This document shows, piece by piece, positions 58,523 through 64,000 of a stretch of DNA of 64,000 nucleotides (within the stretch, counting starts at the first letter, position 1; each line of letters opens with the position of its first letter). The notes under the pieces were generated by a model, which saw only the letters and a program-made list of their open reading frames with translations, did no database searches and was not told where the DNA came from. The translations under genes and the position numbers were made by a program. Origin of the DNA: Drosophila miranda (lineage: Eukaryota > Arthropoda > Insecta > Diptera > Drosophilidae). Where the stretch lies: positions 23,560,001 to 23,624,000 of the forward strand of contig NC_046675.1 in the NCBI RefSeq assembly GCF_003369915.1, read 5' to 3'.

Positions 58523-58526
58523 TAAA
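58521..58526 (+). terminator. Dhfr: Poly(A) signal of Dhfr overlapping its stop
   Basis: AATAAA begins within the TAA stop. Cleavage 10-30 nt downstream would fall inside the last codons of Sdhaf3 on the other strand. Confidence 0.65.
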
Positions 58527-58537
58527 CCGATTTGTGC

Positions 58538-58543
58538 ATTTAT
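58538..58543 (-). terminator. Sdhaf3: Poly(A) signal of Sdhaf3 overlapping its stop
   Basis: On the minus strand AATAAA spans the last lysine codon and the stop. Together with the Dhfr signal it implies overlapping 3' ends. Confidence 0.6.
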
Positions 58544-59065
58544 TTGCTTTTACTACTGCCGCGCACATCGTCTGCCGTGATTGTATCGCCGTCCAGTCCC
58601 TTGGCGGCTAGCATGAGTTCGTAGAGCTGCACCACCTGGTCATCCTTGAGCATTTCCACTGCATTGGGATCCATTTCCTCGCCCAGCTCTCCCTTGGGCT
58701 TACCTCGCAGGCCCAGCTGCTTGGTAATTGTGGAAGCATAGCGCTGGGTAAAGAACTGTCAGTTGCGAGGTCTGCCTCTTGGTAATTACGTAAAACTTAC
58801 GGCCCATTCTGTCATAAAGAGCTGAGCCTCCATCGGATTGCATTTGAGATGCCTCCTGAACTCGTCCCGCACATAGCCATCGCCCAGGGCACGCAGTTCT
58901 GTGGGCATTCCTGGAAAAAACACCAATCCGTTACCAATGAAGTTTACGCGCACAACAAGATGCAAGCCATGTGGGCAACTCACCTCGATGCAGGCGGAGT
59001 ATGGTTTTATAGAGCAAACGTACGCGCTGCGGGTGTGTGAGTTGATTTATCACAAGGTTTGACAT
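58540..59065 (-). CDS. Sdhaf3: Succinate dehydrogenase assembly factor 3 (ACN9, LYR family)
   Basis: Three exons on the minus strand (59065-58984, 58910-58801, 58743-58540) join in frame to 131 residues. The LYR-family start is VRLLYKTILRLHR, followed by LGDGYVRDEFRRH, the most conserved block of the Acn9 family, and AQLFMTEWARYA. The protein helps insert or protect the iron-sulfur subunit of mitochondrial complex II. The helical C-terminal part (MLKDDQVVQLYELMLAAKG) matches the end of the human protein. The start ATG precedes SNLVINQLTHPQ. Its tail-to-tail arrangement with Dhfr is extremely tight. Confidence 0.93.
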
Positions 59066-59577
59066 CGTTCTTTTCTTACACAAACTAATACTTTATCAGT
59101 CAACAGAACTTAAAATGAAACACAAATTAAAATTACAGCAGTAGACAAGAAAAACAGCTGATCTGTCAAAAACAACCGCTAGATGGCGCTCCGCTAGTAC
59201 AGGAGCGGACTAAATGATGAGAGGGTTTATGATTCAAAATAGTTCCATTTTCAATTTCGTTTATTTGTAGCATGTCTGTATATATATAATCACATGTGCA
59301 GTGTAACGTTCAATCTATCATGAATGCATCTCTTAGGGTCAAATTTAAAGTACATTTAGTGGCATGTGTATTGTGTGTATTGGACTGCTTCTGCATCAGA
59401 AAATAACCCAATAAATTATATACACGCTCACACCTTGAATTAACTTTGGCTAACTATTGCACACCTCTCTCAATACTATACGCCTAATGATACCAAGCAC
59501 CAAATGGGAGGTGGCGGAGGGGTACACAACACTGTCGTCGTCAGAATAGAAAACAATTTTTTAACAATTCAGTTTTG
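59066..59577. other. Spacer between Sdhaf3 and Der-2
   Basis: About 510 bp holding the Sdhaf3 promoter and the Der-2 3'UTR on the same strand. A minus-strand AATAAA near 59264 could be the Der-2 poly(A) signal. No other element is seen. Confidence 0.5.
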
Positions 59578-60562
59578 TTATTGCGGCGCCGCTGCAGCCG
59601 GTGGCTCTTGATCCGCCGGCTCAGGCTGCCCTCCGTTTTGGCCTAGCAGTGGTTCTCCACCTTCCCCGCCCCATGGAAATCCGCCGGGACGATCCTCGGC
59701 GGCCGCCTGGTAGTTGCGCTCAATGTGCTCGTTGAAAAGCCGTTTTCTAAAAGGGAAGGATCCATGCTTAGGCGAATGGTGGCTTTCATTAGAATAGAAC
59801 TTACAGAAAATATGGAGTCTTAATCAGTCTGTAACCATTGGAGAGTGTTGGATATACGTCCTCCAGCACATAGTAGATGTGGCCCACGCCCATGCCAATA
59901 ATGTCCACCCAAACCGTGTTGCCCAGAATCATGGAGCAGCAGAGCAGCACCCAGGGAAGATAGGGAGCCTGTCCAAACAAGATTAGTACACTTGCAGCTT
60001 ATTCTCAGAGACCTCTTGGACTCACCTGAAAGTTGAGCACGCCGAAAAAGTTCATGGGCACCGAAGGATTTCGTCGCGACCACACATAGACCAGCATCAG
60101 AGTGAAGGCCTGGCCCAGGAACAACAGGTTAACAAATATTCCAAAGAATGTCATCAGCACGCCGCCAAAGATGAACATCATGACAAAGTCCGAGCTACGC
60201 CCGCGAAATGAGCCGTCCTCCAGCATGCGACAGTAGCGATATGTGAAGACCATATTAAAAAAGAAGGTAATGCCGATGGTTCCAAAGTACAGGAATGTGG
60301 TGGCCAGTCGCCAGATTTGGAATTTGCGCACAATCAGCGTGGGATTAAAGTACAGCTGTAGCGGCGACACCAGGTCCAGGTGCTGGAGGAGCCACAACAA
60401 AAATGGTTAGCAGGCTGATGGGAGAGTACACGTCACCCACTGGAGGCGGCGGCCTTAATCGGGACAATGACTTACCACCGCCAGCGTTGTGAGCACGCAG
60501 ACCGTTGTATAGGCCCTGGTGACGACCGGGATCTCCAGATAGAATTGCCGCAGAGCATTCAT
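59578..60562 (-). CDS. Der-2: Derlin-2, ER-associated degradation membrane protein
   Basis: Four exons on the minus strand (60562-60476, 60382-60026, 59968-59805, 59746-59578) join in frame to 258 residues. Derlins are rhomboid-fold pseudoproteases of the ER membrane that help retrotranslocate misfolded proteins with the Hrd1 and p97 machinery. The family sequence is plain: [53 protein letters not shown] (the derlin WR-like and FRGR features), [19 protein letters not shown] and [13 protein letters not shown]. Several hydrophobic spans alternate with loops as expected for six transmembrane helices. The C-terminal tail ends in a Pro/Ala-rich stretch after RPGGFPWG, which resembles the p97-binding SHP box. 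The start is the ATG before [11 protein letters not shown]. Confidence 0.96.
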
Positions 60563-60884
60563 GGCGTCGGCTGGCTTCCGCTGGACTCACAGTATGGCAA
60601 TTCCTGCTCCTTGATTTGTGCGTTTTGTTGTTGTCTGCCCACCACTTTGCGTTCACATTTGCTACGTCGAAAACTCCCTCCGACGGATGTCCGATATGCT
60701 TGCCTAGGCTGACAACTCAATTGACAATCAAAACTAGAATTTTATTTGGGGAACAACATTAGCCCCAAAACTTGCAATATTTCACAATAAATGTAAAAAC
60801 AGTTTTTTTTTCTGGAAAATAAAAAAATTGAAAAATATTGGCAAATGCAACCCTGTCGATGTTCGGTTCTATCGGATTCCCACT

Positions 60885-61290
60885 AAAGCCCCCTGTATTT
60901 AAATAGTTCAACTACTTGAGGTAAATGGCGGAAAATATTACTGATTGTAAATTCTTCTTGAGGATTCATGCCATCTCTACTATAAACTTAAAAAAAACCA
61001 CGATATTTTTCAGCTGAACTGCGCTAAAATGATTAAATTTTCATTATTTTCAGTGGAAAATTAAAATACCCCCTTGGCTTGTAATAGGTTAATCGTTCTC
61101 CGTCAGGATTGGAAGCCATATTCCTCATATTCTTTGTTCCGTTGAATATTACCAGCTAAATAGAACATTTAGCCATGCCCACTCAATTTTATACGATTGA
61201 TGAATCAATTCTATACATGATTGGCCTATTCGAAATACTTGCTTTTATTGGATTTCTATATAAAATTGAAAATTAAATTAATAGATTTCT
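60885..61290. repeat. Dispersed repeat, related to 21270-21650
   Basis: Contains CCCACTAAAGCCCCCT, CAGCTGAACTGCGC, GGTTAATCG, then GTTGAATATTACCAGCTA, which also resembles 28133-28147, and ends in a block with GGCCTATTCGAAATACTT. It is an old multi-copy element shared across the window. Confidence 0.5.
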
Positions 61291-61315
61291 GCCGGGGGAA
61301 GAAAACTGTTCACTT

Positions 61316-61326
61316 TGGTCACACTA
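61316..61326 (+). promoter_or_regulatory. Motif 1 element without an assigned gene
   Basis: TGGTCACACTA matches Motif 1 on the plus strand. It may mark an unannotated plus-strand transcript or simply sit next to repeat sequence. Confidence 0.4.
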
Positions 61327-64000
61327 ACGCAAAACGAGCCCGAATAGGGAATTTACTGGGAAATACTGGAAAACAATAAGAATATCGTTTATTGCTTTTA
61401 AAAAATACTCAAAGGCCGATACTATCTAGAGTCGCAATAAGTCCCTAACGCCACAAGCTAAAACACAGCTTATGTAGTACTGGACTTTCGCAATAGATGG
61501 CGCCTTGTAAAGTTTGGCGGGAATTTAAAATTTGAATGTCATTAAAAAACTTGTCGAGACGCTGCATATTTCCTGCAAAAATGTACAGTTACACACATAA
61601 ACACGGCTTATATCTGCTGCTCACACCCACTCACATACCCCAGGCGCCTGTGCCACCTTTGCTCCCTCCAGTCTAGCAAACTTTACATAAATTCCAAAAA
61701 GGCCAAACCCCCAAAAAATAAATCTTCGGCCCGCTCCAAGCACAAGGCATTTCAACAAGTTATTGGTGCCATCTCTCTTGCTCCCAGCCGATGCGAGCCA
61801 GTTCGTGTTCGTCAGCGTGATTTTGCCGCTTTGTAGTTGTTTCTGGCTCTGACTGCTGCTGCTGTTGCTTTTTTCCACTTTTTTTCTGGCTTGTTTCATG
61901 TTGACCCACTTTTTGGTGGCAATACGTGCGACTGCACAGTGGAACACAGACGTGGTGAAAGCTGAGAAGTGCAGCCGGCACTGCTTGTCGTTCGGTTTTG
62001 TGGATTTTCGCCCACCGTAGTTCAGGCAAAAAAGTCATAAACTGAATTGCCAACAGGTTATGGCGACTACGACTTTGTTGTTGCTGCGTTTGCTGTTTGG
62101 CTGCAGAGTAGTAAAAGGGCCGTGACAGTGACACTTTGAAGTTTGAGGTTAAATCGAGTTGCCTTGCTTTTGTCCGTTGCTCTTTCGGCTGTGCTGCTCT
62201 TTCGATTGAGCCGGTATGCCATTTACTTAAAAAGCCACTGAGAGACTCGATTGATTCATTAAGAAAAATACAGCTCGTTCGAGTTTGAGGGAGATGAAAC
62301 TAGTGTCCAAATAATAATGATTTGATCTGAGGAGGCTGCGGAATCGGACTTGGACTGAAGTTTAAATTATAAATAAAGTTATTATATACCCCAAGCTATA
62401 TCATAAGTCATACATACTATTACTATATTACAGTAGGAATCAGGAATAAGTTCATTAGAAGAAAACAAAAAAAAAGTTATCCTAACCGTATAAAGATCTT
62501 TTTCTCCTCAATAGAATATATATATATCGTACAAATCTAAAGAAGCGGGAACGTTGTGAGCCGCAGCTAGGGCCGCTACTCTACATTTATACCCGAATAC
62601 AATCCGAATATTAGTTCTAAAATTTCTATTTTTAGCTATGGGGTAAACTGTATATAACTGTATAGCTATACTTATACTGTATGTTCAAGGAGTAGTCCTG
62701 ACATTTAAGTAACCATCATCTAGGTTCCTGTAATATGACTCTTGTTTATATTTGTGCTATTTGGGATCTCAGTTTTCAGGGGCTTCCTCTTATCGTGTGA
62801 AATTTCCGCTGTACTGTTTTTGTATGCAAATTCCAGTTGCATTCGAATGACCTAAGCCGCAAACTTGCAACGAAATAATATCGAACCTCACGCATAGAGG
62901 AAAATATTTAGACTATTAATTACTTAGTGTTTCTTCAGCACAAATACTAACACACACTCACCCATACAAGCACGCTTATAAAACTCACATTTGAAAAGTG
63001 AAATTTCAAAGTAGAACAACGTACAACAAGAAACAACAACAACGAAGCACAACAACACGTACAACACACGCCATGCCACGCAACCAAGAGAGGCCGCGAG
63101 AGAGGTTCCAATATAAATGAGGTCACTTGTCGCTGACCAGCCAGTTCCCCCTGTACCAGGTCCCTCTGCCACACCGTTCGCCCCTTCTCGCCCACAACAA
63201 CACAACCACTACCCCACTGACCATTGATCGCATAGATCACGCGCCGTCTGTGGCGATACCATTAAAGAGGGTACAACGATTTTAATCAGATCTTTGCATA
63301 TACATATGTATATCGAAAAATCGAAATCGTTTTCGATCAGCATTAAGAGCTTGCACAGATCCTATTTTATACAGCTGCAAAATGGATTGTTTTCATAGAT
63401 AGTGTAACAAAATCTACCCAATTTAATAATCATATACGCACAACGGCTTAGAGGAGGGATCGTCCTGTTAGGGTATCAATAGATTCGGCCCCAAAAGCTA
63501 ACTTTACTTGTTCTTTCCTCTTGTGCATTGTAAATTAATTGCAGTCGCGTCGCGTCGCCTCGTCTTCGTTTTGTTGTTGTTTGGCTTTAACCGTTCTTAA
63601 CCAGTTTTAGGCCATCCATCGTGTGTGCCATTAAAATGCACCACGAACTTGACAACGCAACGGAAGATATGGTGAAATATCCCCCCGTCGGAGAGAAAGA
63701 CTTTCGCTATGGGCAAATAAATAAATACGTACAAACATATGCAAATGTCTACGAGTACCCTTGGACAGGCTATGGCTCAAATGGAGATTTGTAATACATT
63801 TAAAATAGATAAAAAAAAGACAAGAAGCGGAGAGTTCATTTGTTTATACATATGTATGTGCTAATAATTAATTTGTCTAGATCGAGTTCGGAGAGTCTCC
63901 GAATTGAAGATGGTCGTAAGTTATTTCTTTGATATGCAAGTTCGAAGCTATTGGCAACTACGTACTGTTGTTATGTCGCACACCTTTCAATGTACTTGTC

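Larger units (their letters stand above)
60563..64000. other. Intergenic region to the end of the window
   Basis: The first 200 bp are probably the Der-2 promoter. A diverged dispersed repeat lies at about 60885-61290, and a Motif 1 element at 61316-61326. The rest is AT-rich, with a 5'UTR-like CAGCAGCAG patch on the minus strand near 61790-62110 and a similar CAACAACAA patch on the plus strand near 63005-63080. No conserved coding exon was found. Confidence 0.5.

Noticed and set aside
61621-62134. Two minus-strand open frames of 108 and 124 codons
   Set aside because: Gln/Ser-rich CAG-repeat texture without a conserved motif. It looks like 5'UTR or chance.

Overview
This window looks like Drosophila nuclear DNA, on the part of Muller element E that corresponds to cytological region 89 of D. 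melanogaster. The evidence is short (55-100 nt) GT-AG introns, fly codon use, fly core-promoter motifs (TATA plus initiator, Motif 1, DRE) and a run of recognisable fly genes: CSN5, two tandem atypical guanylyl cyclases, Dhfr, Sdhaf3 and Der-2. The dispersed repeats suggest a species outside the melanogaster group, perhaps the obscura group, but the sequence alone does not prove this.

Layout. Positions 673-4862 (minus) hold a Golgi class II alpha-mannosidase in four coding exons. Positions 4863-22876 are about 18 kb without a recognisable coding gene; they contain many GA/CT tracts, microsatellites and two 5'UTR-like GC-rich patches, and end in dispersed repeats including a hAT-like MITE. A small two-exon trypsin gene sits at 22877-23729. 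Positions 24110-28946 are a nested transposon island with a broken DD37E mariner, nested inverted repeats, a 34-bp minisatellite, an orphan LEM-domain ORF and a second MITE copy. A five-exon GDE1-family membrane protein (29294-30540) has lost the catalytic residues of the family. A repeat-bearing spacer follows to about 32.4 kb.

Positions 32481-44269 (minus) encode a giant protein of about 3750 residues. It has an N-terminal FHA domain, a perfect 77-residue duplication, 46 tandem 9-residue repeats, about ten AT-hook-like basic motifs and a C-terminal PP1-docking-like motif. The architecture resembles Ki-67 or MDC1 and is the most interesting item here. It shares a roughly 0.8 kb divergent promoter with CSN5 (45073-46184). 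Two tandem intronless-CDS guanylyl cyclases follow (48300-50303 and 55005-57008), with duplicated promoter architecture and signs of gene conversion. Then come a possible unrecognised minus-strand gene (57079-57410), Dhfr (57905-58522, plus), Sdhaf3 (58540-59065, minus) and Der-2 (59578-60562, minus). Dhfr and Sdhaf3 converge with only 17 nt between stop codons. Positions 60563-64000 hold no recognised gene.

The genes do not form one pathway. Most are housekeeping genes (deneddylation, folate, complex II assembly, ERAD, N-glycan processing) beside a tissue-restricted-looking cyclase pair with TATA promoters. Exon boundaries were inferred by eye from reading frames, GT-AG sites and remembered family sequences; no search or alignment was run.
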